Source: Symsagittifera roscoffensis (Eukaryota > Xenacoelomorpha > Acoela > Convolutidae). From it: a DNA stretch of 60,000 nucleotides. A program made the translations under genes and the position numbers. Below, piece by piece: positions 30,830 to 41,823 of the stretch (positions within the stretch are counted from its first letter, which is position 1; each line of letters opens with the position of its first letter). Below the pieces are notes generated by a model. It was not told where the DNA came from. It did no database searches and saw only the letters and a program-made list of their open reading frames with translations. The stretch lies in the NCBI RefSeq assembly GCF_963678635.1, contig NC_087062.1:90497845-90557844 (forward strand). Reading direction: 5' to 3'.

Positions 30830-33800
30830 TGTATAGGTTACTGTACTCATAGAGTAATTTCAGATAAGGTACATTGTCTGCTCGTCACGCTATCTTATTT
30901 TCGGCCGGATAGATTCGTGCATCTTCTTAGTCTAATACCAATCTTATTCTTACTCTTATATCTCCTAGTCTCAATAGACCTATTGTACACTGATTAGCTC
31001 GAGTTAGTTCCAGAATGAGAACAACTGTATTCTAAGTTTAATTCAAATTGTTCTGGTGTTGAAACTACAAGTAGTTTCAACACTTTAAAAATATTAAATA
31101 CTAACCAATCATGCTTCAGCAAACTAACAGCCTATTTACTTGTAAAGTATTGAAACGACTTGTATCATGATACAATCTCCCGAAACGATCGTATGTGGTC
31201 GGATTTTTTATTGATTTTGACAAGTGGGTTGGATTTTGGCAAGTTTTGAGAGGGTAAAGTTTGGAGGGCTCCTAAGTGTCTTCTTGGTTTTGTTCTTATT
31301 TATCGGATGATTGGGGGTATCTGAGAGATTTTGTACTTTAGGCTAAATGATCATATCCATTTTGTTCTTTGGGCTAAATTAATATTTTTGTCTGAGGTGT
31401 TTTTGAAGTCTAAATTGGTACAATATTGTTAATCTTTGTACTGCTTGATAGGGGCGGGTTGAATTTTGAAACTTTGTTTATTTCAGGTGTCAATGTTTAG
31501 TGGTTTGCTTATTGTTGACCTGGAGGTCTTTGAGTTCTAGTTAGAGATTAGCTTGAGGGTGGTTGTTTGTCGGCTAATGAAACCGTGTTAAAAATGAGGT
31601 AATGATTCGGAAATGCTTCTAATTGGCTGAAGTTGAACTATTTTGTTCAAGTGCTTTTCAGCTTGAATTTTGAGAAAATCTTCGGTCCATGAAAACATCT
31701 TTAAGAGGTGAAAATGTTAATGAATGTAAAGTGGTTTTTAAAATTCAATTTTCTTTAATATTTTAGATTGTGGCATGAATGTTTTGTAATCTTTTCGTGG
31801 CTGATTTCGAAGTCGCGATGCTTGTCAATGTAGAGATTTTTGATTTTGATCTTGTGGTATAATTGTTTTCTTCTAATTTTTGATTTTTTTCTTTCTGTTT
31901 CAGGTTTATTTTTGGTGTCTAAATTTTTGATTTTTATTTGGCAAGTTCTTTTTCTTTTTTTATCTAATTGTTTTTGTATGATTTGCATATCAGTGTTTTG
32001 TTTTTAATTTTGTTCTGAACTATTTTGAATGACTTATAGTCCTGTAAGAGGGTATAATTGAGTAAGTTCTCGAAGTGCGTACTCTTTTGGGTAGTAAGGT
32101 AAAAGATTAGATGTTGAACGATTTCTTTTTTGTTCAAGTCTGTAAGTTTGTAAGTTACATCCGTGGGTTTACCAATTTTTGGATACGGTTCTCTTCGGAG
32201 TAGTTGTGACTTTTCAGAAATTCCTTTTTGTGTTGTAAAATTTGGATTTAAAACATATGTTCCAGTTTTTAAAAGGGCTGGGGTAATTCGAGAATTTATT
32301 TGGGAAATATGTTTTGTCTTGTAACAGTTTTTTTGTTACTTTCTGGTAAATTTCATTGTGTTTTTTGTCTCTGTTTAAAATCCATTCGATGTGTGTTCCG
32401 GAAGCTAATTTTAAGATTTGTGGATGATGAAAATGATCTTCATCATGGGTGTGTAGTGGTAAATTGTAACATATTGATTCTTTAGTTGGTTGGCAATAAC
32501 CTTGTGTATTTTTTGAAGAATTTGCTGCGAACATTATTGGTTTCCGTGGTTTCTGGTGGAAAACTATTTGATAGGGTGATAGACCTAGGGTTGTTGTGAT
32601 TTGTGAATTATAAGATAGTGGGAATAATTTTACGCCTGTTGACCATTCAGTATATCGTGTGTCATTTCCGTTAATGATACATCTAAGATATTCTTGTAGC
32701 GATCGAATCATGCCTTCGACCAAACCATTAGTCCAAGGTGCATGAAATGTACGTGGTTTGTGTTTAATGTTATATGAGTGGCATAGTGTAATGATTTCGT
32801 TGTTTATAAATTCAGTGCCATTGTCTGTAACAATGATTTCGGGTAAACCGAATTTTGCTATCCAGTGTTCATAAAGTGTTGTATAAGCATAATAAGCATT
32901 ACAATGAGGTACCAGGTTAAGTGCTACGTTGTGTGTGAATGCGTCTACTATTATCATTATATATGAGTTTCCTTCTGAGGATGGTGATATTGGTCCTTTT
33001 GTGTCGAAAGAGATTCTGTGATTGAAATTTAATCTTTGTGCTTCAAAATCTTGTTTTTCTGCGATTTGTGTTTGATTTGGGTATGGTTTGTTTAATTGAC
33101 ATCTTATGCAATCCTTGCATATTTTTTTTATCCAAATCGGTGCATTTGGGAAACAAAAGTTTTGTATAAAATTTGAATATGTTTTTTTTCTGCTCCTGAG
33201 TATCCTTTAGTGGGTAAACAGTGAGAGGTATGAAAAGCTATAAGCATCATACTCAATGGTAAGCAGGGTACTTTGATATCAGGTGATTGGTATTCTAGGC
33301 TATCCGTATTTTCATTGATTGAGGTGTCGTTAAATTTTCTGAAATATCTAAGAAGGGTTTTGTTTCCTAGTATGGTTGCATCTGCTTTCATTGGCTTGGT
33401 TTTATATTTGTGCCAAGATTTTAAGTTTTTAATGACTAGGTCAAGGTTTTTGAGTTCGAGTGTTATTTTTTCTGTTATTAGTAGAAAAATGTTTTCAGTT
33501 TCCAATTTTGATAGAGGTATTGCATCTAGTGGGTCATGAAGGTTAAAAACATGTTTAATTGTATACTTTGAATCAGTATTTGGTGAGCCTGTTAAATTTA
33601 CATTATCAGTGAGATTTTTTTTTTAATAAAGGGAATAGATCTTTTTTATTTTGTTTTTATTCGAGTAATTTTTGCTGTGTACTGTTTTTTATCCATAAAG
33701 AGTTTGGTATCGGTTTGAATGTAGATGTTCCTAGTAAATCTACTTCGTAATGACTGTTTTGGCAATCTAGATATAGTGGAAAATGTTGTAGATTATTCAT

Positions 33801-35728
33801 TTGTGATTGTTCTACATCAGTTTTTATTGCATATTTGCATTGTAATCTTGGTGATGTTTCATCTTTTGCAAGGAAAAATTTTATTATTTGTGGTATTTCA
33901 ACTGATGTTTTTCGTGTCAATAATTCAGGTGGTGTATTTTTACTGAGAGTGTCGGGTAGTGCAAGATTTTTACTGCTGTCCAAACTATATGTAAATTTGG
34001 ATATTTCAAAATAATAAGTTAAAATCTGTAAACTCTATGGTTTAGGTTTGATTTTTGTGTACTGAGAAAATTTATTGGTTCATGGTCTGAAAATAGAACT
34101 GTTGGATGTTTAGATCCAAATATTAAAAATTCATATTCTGTAAGTGTATATATTATAGCTGTGCATTCTCTCATGAGGGTAGAGAGTCTAAGTTCAGCTT
34201 GTGTAAATAGCCTAGAGTTTGCTGAAATGAGGTTCATTTTATTTGTTCCATTGTGAAATTATAATAATAATGCGCCGATGCCAAATTTGGAGGCGTCGCA
34301 CATAGCATAAAATGGTTGATCGTGATCTGAAATAGTGTTTGATAAATGTTCGGTGAGAAGAGTTTTATCCCTTCGAATCGCTTTTGATGTTCTGTTGTCC
34401 ATTCCAAATTATTTTGCCGTCTAAGGATGTTGTAAAATGGTCTTACGTATAGCTGCATTTCTTGTGTTTTTTCTTATTTGAAGGTAGTTGGAGTTTTTGG
34501 ATTGCGTCTTTACGAGATTTTAATGGAATTATATTGTTTCTTTCTATAATATGTACAAGGAATTTTACTCGTGTCAGGAAAAAGTGTAATTTATCTGGGG
34601 CTGCCTTCATGTTTTCTTGTAGTAATATTTGATGATATTTTTCTAAGACAGTAAACATTTCGTCTTTTGTTTGCAATTGCATAAAAACATCGTCTAAATT
34701 TGTAATTATATTTTTATTGAGTAATAATGGCCCAAAAATTTTACTCATAAATGCTGAAAATGCTGCTGTCCTATGGAAATTCCATAGAATAATCGGTTGA
34801 ATTCGTATTGTTGATTTCCAATAACGAATTTTGTTAATCGTCGTGATTGTTCATCTAGTGGCATTTGATTATATGCACTATTGATATCTGCTGTTGTAAA
34901 GTCTTTACCGTTTATTTTTGTGAGAATTACTTGAATTGATTCAAAAGGCCAATTACATTTAGATTCATCAATGAATGAATTTAAATATATTGCATCTAGA
35001 ACGATTTTTAATGATTCTTTTTTCGCTATGATGATAACGGGGTTTATAAATGTGTTAACTTTTGGCTGTTCTTCTTTATTTACAGGGGAGATGGTTTCAT
35101 ATTGTACTAGTATTTCAAGTAATCGGTTAATTTTATCTTGCAAGTGAATTGGGACTTTACTTGCTCGTTGTTTTTTGAAAACTGCGTCAGGTTTTAAGGG
35201 TAAATGTAATAGTGAATTTTTTTTCCTACGTCAAATTTTGATGTTGCGTAAACTTTTGGGTATTGTAATAATAGGTCAGCTAGTTGTTCGTTTTCTTTTT
35301 GTGTTATCTGAATTCGGTTGTTCATCAAGAATTGTTGATTGACATATATCTAATAGTTGTAAAAAATTATTTACTCGATACGCTATTTTTTTTTTGGGAC
35401 AACTGTCGCGTTAGTTTCACAATAACCTAAGAGTCCTAGTGGTAGGGTTAATTTATATGGAGAGTTGTTATATTTGTGTAGAGAACTCATATCAGAGCTT
35501 GAGTCTTTCATGTATTTATTAGATGGAATTGTTACTCGAAAAAATTTATGGATTGGTCTGAATTCAAGGTCAGATATAAAGAGATGTTGTTTGTTTTGCT
35601 CTTTATCATATTGGTGAATTAGTTTGATCGAGAAATTATACATGTTTCCCGATAGTGGTTTCAGGGGTTTTTGTTCCTGATTATATATGGGGTTAAATTT
35701 TGAGAAAAATGAAATTTGTTTGTTTATT
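29667..35728 (-). repeat. tandem duplication unit 2 (about 6.06 kb)
   Basis: Second copy of the unit described at 23,604-29,662, offset by about 6,063-6,066 bp. It is the copy still joined to the full protease ORF and gag. The very low divergence indicates a recent event, or an assembly duplication. Confidence 0.85.
30830..31082 (-). repeat. 253-bp LTR-like block, copy C
   Basis: Tandem duplicate of copy B, including the inverted segment beside it (31,085-31,147). It lies between the end of pol copy 2 and the env-like module copy C. Confidence 0.65.
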
Positions 35729-36120
35729 CTTTGAACAAATGTCAAAGAGGTGTTTTTCATTCTTGTGTATTTGTCTTTTTTATGAATTTTACTATTCAAG
35801 ATATTTATTGTTGGTATATATTTAGTAAAAAATGGTATTCCAATGATAATGTGTTTTATATCAGTGATATGGAAGGTTTGTTTAAATGGTTTGCTTATGA
35901 GTTTGTTTTGTTCCATTGTTCGAGTGGGAACAAAGAAGAGTTGTATTTTTCCAATGATTGTTAAGGTTGATCCTTGTGCGGTTGCTAGTCTACTTGTTGT
36001 TTTGAAGGGTATAAATTGGGGATGTAGAATTTTGATTTCATTCCAAGTGGGAATGTTTATCATATTTGATTCTGCTCCAGAATCTATTAAAAAATCCATT
36101 TCAAGATCTGGTGTTTGCAA
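31755..36120 (-). pseudogene. Ty3-like protease-pol, tandem copy 2
   Basis: The protease ORF is complete here (35,383-36,120), with the aspartic protease motif LIDSGAES about ten residues from its first Met and a typical IIIGIPFF flap/second motif further on. Then RT (34,745-35,143; 34,443-34,748), RNase H (34,019-34,237 and the piece before it), linker (33,128-33,505), a longer continuous integrase (32,214-32,957, with all three acidic residues and a C-terminal extension) and a basic tail (31,755-31,988). The RT active site reads NLDD instead of the YLDD of copy 1, a change expected to damage polymerase activity. Parts are in different frames, so this is a non-functional or frame-damaged copy. 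Confidence 0.75.
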
Positions 36121-36159
36121 TTGTTTTGATTTTGGACTTTCTAAAAGAATTGAGATTGT

Positions 36160-38792
36160 TCATTTTTTTTCTTTTTGCAAATGTGTTTTTTTAGGTTTGT
36201 ATTGATAAATATAATTTGTGTTTGAGCATTCTGTGGATTTATCTTCTGTTACTTCTTCTATTATTCTTTGTATCTTTTCTTTTGTTGTTTTATTGGGTAT
36301 AGGTCTTCTATAATAATTTATAAGAAATTGATCATGGTTTTGATATATGTGAGAATATATCGGTTGTTCATATATAAAAGGCTCATAATCATTTTCAACG
36401 TTTATCATGTTAATTGAAATTGTGTTTTCTGTATCACTTTCGCTATCTGTGAATTCGCAATTGATGTTGTTTAATTGTAATTCTGTACTTTCGTTATTCA
36501 CAATACTGGGGGGTGGGGGTCTGGTTGAGTTTCTTCAGATGATTGTACTTGATTTTTTTTGTCTTTGATGTTTAGGTGTATTTTGTTGTGAATTTTGATA
36601 ACGTGTGTTATTCCTATGTGGTGATTGAGAGTAGTTTTTTTGTCTGTTGTTATAATTTTGTTGTGAATTTTGATAACGTGTGTTATTCCTATGTGGTGAT
36701 TGAGAGTAGTTTTTTTGTCTGTTGTTATAGCTTGAGCTTCTGTTCTGTGAATTATCGCGTGATCTATTTTGATAGTTATTATATTTTGATCTGTTGTTCG
36801 AATAATCGCGTGATCGATTATTTTGATATCTGGAGTTTCGATTGTTTGACTAATTTCTATTCCGATTGTTTAAATAATTTTTATATCGATTGTATGAAGA
36901 GTTTCTGGATCTATTATTTGAAAAATTTCTGTTTCTAGAATTTGAATGGGATCTGGCATTTAACGAAAAATCGGGTTGATATGAATTTGATCTTGAATAG
37001 TTATTTTGATATTGACTATTTCGACTATGTGATCGATTATATCTGTTTTGTAAGAAATTTTGTGAACTTCTTTGGTATGGTGATTGTCCTCTATAATTGG
37101 TATTATAGGGTGATTGTTGTCTAGAGTAGTTGGAGTTATTTGGAAGTGGTTTTCCTGAAATATTATTACTATGAATGTGTTTGTTGGGTAAGTTTTGATC
37201 TTTTTTCATGTATTGATGAAAAGATTTGTTGGAGTCTCTATACTTTTGTGGTTTATTTTGATTATCTTGTTGTTTTTTGTCTGCATTCAGAGATACTGTG
37301 TCCGTATCTTCGACAATAATTACACCATTTTTTGAAAGATGGTTTTCCTTTGAAATTCGGGTTTTACTCGTAGATGTATAAAATTTTGGTGATTTTTTCG
37401 GGTAAATCGGTATCAGAGTCGTTGATATCGTTTATGTATGAAGTAGTGGTTTGGATGTTGTTTACATATTGTAATTTTAAGTTTTCTGTTTCTTCTAATT
37501 TCATAGTGATTTCTGCTTGTTCTAGTTTATTTACTAGTTTCCTAAAATCTAAGTCTGGTTCTCGGATTGAGGAAGGAAGTGATGCTCTCTTTTTTATTGC
37601 TATTTTTCGCAATCGAGATGTTAGAGTCATCATTAGGATTTCTGTCATTTTTGTATTTTTATAATCACGAATATTAAGTAAATTTGCTTTTCGGACTAGT
37701 GTTTCTATTCTTACTGCAAGTTGTTTTATTGTTTCTTTGGGCAGTCTACGAATTTCATTAGCATAAAACTCTTTGATGTTGTTAGTTTTTTTCTGAGTCA
37801 AACAGTTTTGAGAATTCTTTTGCAATCTGATTTTATTTCTTAGGTAAAACTGAAAACCATTTTTGAGCTGCGCTGGGTAGTTTGGATAAGAGCTGTGCGT
37901 CTATGTATCCAATTTTGATGAAGTGGCGGCTTGTGGCATTTGAGAAAAATTTGTTAGGTGGCTTTTTGTTATTTCGTGTTGTTGTAATTAATATGGTAGT
38001 GGGATTTCATTTTGCATCTGAGTCGGTTGATATGAATATGTATTAACTGGATTTTTTTTGTTGAAAATTGTTATTGTAAGGTGTTGGATTAGTTTTAGCT
38101 TGTCCTATTTGTTCATTTCGTGTGTAGGGTTCAAAAATATCTGGTTGATCAATACTGTAAAAACAAGGATTTTGATTTGAGGAAAATTGTTGATGATTCT
38201 GATTATAGTATTCATCATCTTCTGATGGAAAATAATTTTGTGCGTAATGATGAGGTTGATTTTTAGTATGGTATCTATTTGCATTGTTTTTACGTTGTTG
38301 AAAAAATGGGTAGTTTCATTTTGTTCTTGTGAGGATCGTGGTTGATCATAAAAATTTACTGAGTTTAAAATCGGTTGCGGTACATTTTGACTTTGTGCAA
38401 ATATTTAAGTATTTGTTTTAGTTTTTGTCGTTTTTGGTCCAATGACATAATTGTTATTGTGTTCTGCAAAATTATTTCTGTGTTGTTTGTATGATGGTTT
38501 TGTTACTGGTCGAAACGTTTTGTAATCCATTTGTGAATATTTTTGTGCAACAGAGGATTTTACTAGGGATTGTATGATTTTTTGTTGTAACGTTGGATTT
38601 TTTAGTTTTGGAGTTGTAAAATATGGTTGAATAGGTGAAATGCTTCGTTGTGCTTCTGTTGTTGTTATTGTTATATAATTGATCGTCTATTTGGTGATTT
38701 TTGTTTATTGAGTCTTTTAAATTATGAAGTTCGTGTATTGCCGTTGTTTCTGATTCTGAGACTGCGTTTCTTCGTTTTGAAAATTTTTTCAT
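36160..38792 (-). pseudogene. gag region of the Ty3-like element
   Basis: Segments in minus-strand order: 38,472-38,792 (starts MKKFSKRRN, Asn/Thr/Lys-rich), a Gln/Asn/Tyr-rich stretch with stops (37,830-38,470), 37,364-37,825 (helical capsid-like region with EFYANEIRRLPKETIKQL), 36,850-37,209 and on to about 36,540 (Arg/Asn/Ser/Tyr-rich tail), and 36,160-36,501 (acidic, just upstream of protease). Gag would assemble the particle and bind RNA. No CCHC zinc knuckle is seen; the basic RS/RN-rich tail may replace it. Several stops and frame changes interrupt the region. Confidence 0.6.
36580..36729 (-). repeat. 75-bp tandem duplication in gag tail
   Basis: Two 75-bp units (36,580-36,654 and 36,655-36,729) lie in the Gln/Asn-rich part of gag, a frame-preserving 25-residue repeat. 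Confidence 0.85.
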
Positions 38793-39941
38793 AATAATCT
38801 GTTTTTGTTTAATAATTATCTTTTTTCTTAGTGTTTGTCTTTTTGTTCTTATATATCCTATTAATTGTCTGTGTGGTGTGACTACGAGGTCGTATTTTTT
38901 GTCGTTAATTAAACAATTGTGTATTATGATTGTTTGTTTTTTTTTCTAAATAAGGTTTACATAAGGTTTAGGATGATGGATGCACAATCTGGATTAGTGA
39001 TTCTATTGCCTTAAGCTGGTAGGTCTTACAATTTTTTGTGGTTAGCTTAACTTAGATCGTATATTTGGGTAGGAGAGAAAGCGTATATCGATTCTGAAGA
39101 ATGGTTTGTACTTTCTGGTGACTAATTCTAAGCTAAGATTTGACCTACCTAATCTTACCTAGGGGTTGCGATTTGTGATCAAGGGTTGGAGAATAGTAAA
39201 TCGATCCACAAGGTTCAGGTATAATTAGAGCGCAAGTAGTTCGTTAGATAGTATTTTATGACTTACTAAGTTTAAGTGTTTTAGCCTGGGTCATCTAAGA
39301 GGAGTGGGATCAAGTGAAGGATGAGTAACCGAAGTTCTTCACTGTTTAGCGTAATTAAAATGGTTAGTTTTTTTAAAAAAATTTCTGTTAATTCTGGGTC
39401 TTTGATAAGGGTTGGGTAGTGAATCGACGTTTGAGGTTGTTAGACAGTAATTTAATGTGGAGGGGGATAACAAAATTGTTCTCTTTGATCCAAGGATAGG
39501 GCTTGATGATCAGAGATTTAAATATTGAGAAATTTAAAATTTAAGATATAATTTAATTTAAAGATCCAAGGGAAGCCTTGATGATCTGTTATTTAAATGG
39601 AATTAATTTAATTGAAAGTAAGGATAAGCCTTGATACTTTAAAGTTAGAGCGTTAAGGTTAGGTGTTAGTTTTGGTGATTGTTAGTTTTTAAAATTCGCT
39701 GTTCTGTTTTAGGTGATGAAGCTGGGATGATGTGATGAATTATAATACTATCAATTTTTGATTTATACAAACTGATTTTTGTATTTTTATATTTAAAAAT
39801 GTTTTTTCAAGATGTCAATTAATTTACAGCTGAGTTAAGGAAAACGACAAGTGTTGTTTTTATCAGTCGTTATTGTACAATTATTAGTGTAGCGCAATGA
39901 AAGGTTATTTAAAAGTAGGGTTGGTTGCTCCAGATGAGTTA
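38793..39941 (-). other. gag leader / untranslated region
   Basis: No coding support. It lies between the gag start and LTR-like block D, so by position it is the 5' leader. Directly after the block, in minus-strand direction, a TGGAGCAACCAACC stretch (about 39,920-39,933) begins TGG like a tRNA primer-binding site, but I could not match it to a tRNA. Confidence 0.35.
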
Positions 39942-40194
39942 TGTATAGGTTACTGTACTCATAGAGTAATTTCAGATAAGGTACACCGTCTGCCCGTCAC
40001 GCTATCTTATTTTCGGCCGGATAGATTCGTGCAACTTCTTAGTCTAATACCAATCTTAATCTTACTCTTATATCTCCTAGTCTCAATAGATCTAGTGTAC
40101 ACCGGTTTGTGCGAGTTAGTTCCAGAATGAGAACAACTGTATTCTAAGTTTAATTCAAATTGTTCTGGTGTTGAAACTACAAGTAGTTTCAACA
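39942..40194 (-). repeat. 253-bp LTR-like block, copy D
   Basis: Fourth copy of the block, with a few substitutions. It is the one upstream of gag. The adjoining 40,195-40,256 has the same orientation as at copy A, and the similarity to copy A continues to about 40,310. Confidence 0.65.
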
Positions 40195-40310
40195 CTTTAT
40201 GAACAAATAGGTTGTTAGCTTGATGGAGTATGATTGGTTAGTATTTAATATTTTATAGAGATAAACTATCATAATAATAACCATTGATAAATACTAGTTT
40301 AGATCTGGTT

Positions 40311-40792
40311 CCAGTTTGCTACTCTGAGGTATGCTTTAGTTTCATGTTTTCACGTTCTTATTTTACATTTATTTTGTTTTCACAACACAAGCCATGTTTT
40401 CACATGCCTGTTCCATTTTGCACTTTGTGGTATGCACTAGGTTCATGTTTCCACATGCCTGTTTCACTTCCATATCACTTCCATATGTTTCGGTAAACAC
40501 TCATTTCTAAAAAGTCTGTTTATACTGATAATGTTAAGGCATCCTGCCAAAAGTTTACATTTCACCTATACAAAAATTTAACAGTCGGCAAATCTAACTG
40601 TAGGCAAGTAATCTCATACCATATGTACAGCAGAATGCTTCAAAATAAGAGTTGGCCAAAATTTGGGAAGAAGTCCTCCCGCACTCTATTCCTATCCACA
40701 AAATAAAAACCAAATCACTCCACGAACTATCATTCGATAGCCTTTTTGGAAAAACCGTCGCGTGTTTTCGAAAAAACAATCAATAACAGTTT
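40311..40792. other. no gene seen
   Basis: Contains a short direct repeat around GTTTTCACATGCCTGTT (about 40,390-40,465) and nothing else that I can support. Confidence 0.5.
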
Positions 40793-41823
40793 TTGAAGCA
40801 ATGCAGAAACACTAACATCCCTCCCGATGACCAAGCGGCCTTTCAAAGTGGATGTTGCTCTGGCGACACTACGTGGACTGTCGTTCCAAATGCGATATTA
40901 TCTCTCAGCAGTCAGCAGAAATGGACCTTGGTACAGACTACTGAAATAGCGGGCTCGTTTGACAGGGTGGATCGTAGTATTCTTCTTCGTCGCCTAGAAT
41001 AAGTTGGGATCCGGTCTAACTTGCTGCGTCTTATGAAAAACTCCCTACCTGGTCGTACGTGAAAATACTAAGTCGGCTAGCAGCTCATAGTCAGCTAGAG
41101 TCTGTCAAGGATCTTGTTTAGGCGCAGTAATCTGGTTAATTTACTTTGCAGGCATCCGCAGCGCATCTAGTGGAAGCGACGACTCAACGCATACTTACGT
41201 TTATGCGGACGTCCACAGTATCGAAAATTCCACCGAAACCACAGTGTGCAGTAATGATGATGCAGCCAGTAAGTGGTGCAAAGACCATCCTATTGCGATG
41301 GAACCATCTAAGCGGATGCTCACCACTTTCTCACTCACTGGTAAGATTGACCATGAATTGTCATTTTGACGAAGTTGTAACCAAGCTGCTTTGAAGACCT
41401 TTCAGCTCCAACGCCTACAATCTACCTACCCGACGCTCAGCTAAACAAGCAAGACATTTGCTTTGAAACGCTTAAGCGAACTTACAGGCCGTGAACTGCT
41501 ACCTTTTTCCTGATGGCGTCATGTCGTTATGATAAGCTCGCCTCATCTCATCATAGTTTTAGGCAGAAATTCCAGCAAATAATCATTGCCTTTTTAGCCC
41601 CCGTTTGATTACCTGTCATATAAAAACTGGTGCAGCATCGGAACGACACCAGCTCACAGTAAAGACCAGAACAACAGCACGAGACTGCGCTGTCTACAGA
41701 AGAAGGTCGGAGGTACAGAAGGCATGGAATGACTTTCCCCCAGAAACTTTCAATGAAGCTTCTGATTTTGGTCACTTGTCTTCCTTCAAATTGGAAATTG
41801 CTAAACTATATAAACACTTGTAG
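40793..41823 (+). pseudogene. non-LTR (LINE) reverse-transcriptase remnant
   Basis: Frame fragments on the plus strand match the LINE RT order: DDQAAFQSG (about 40,822), SFDRVDRSILLRRL (about 40,960; the AFDrVdr block) followed by GIRSNLLRL and a LPGRT block in a shifted frame, then a C-terminal section ending WNDFPPETF..FK (41,605-41,823). In Jockey/CR1-like LINEs the same landmarks appear in this order. The YADD-containing centre is deleted or unreadable and there are many stops, so the copy is long dead. Confidence 0.6.

Noticed and set aside
36576-36938. Plus-strand frame with Cys/Phe/Tyr/Val-rich repeats resembling membrane segments
   Set aside because: Antisense shadow of the Gln/Asn-rich gag tail.
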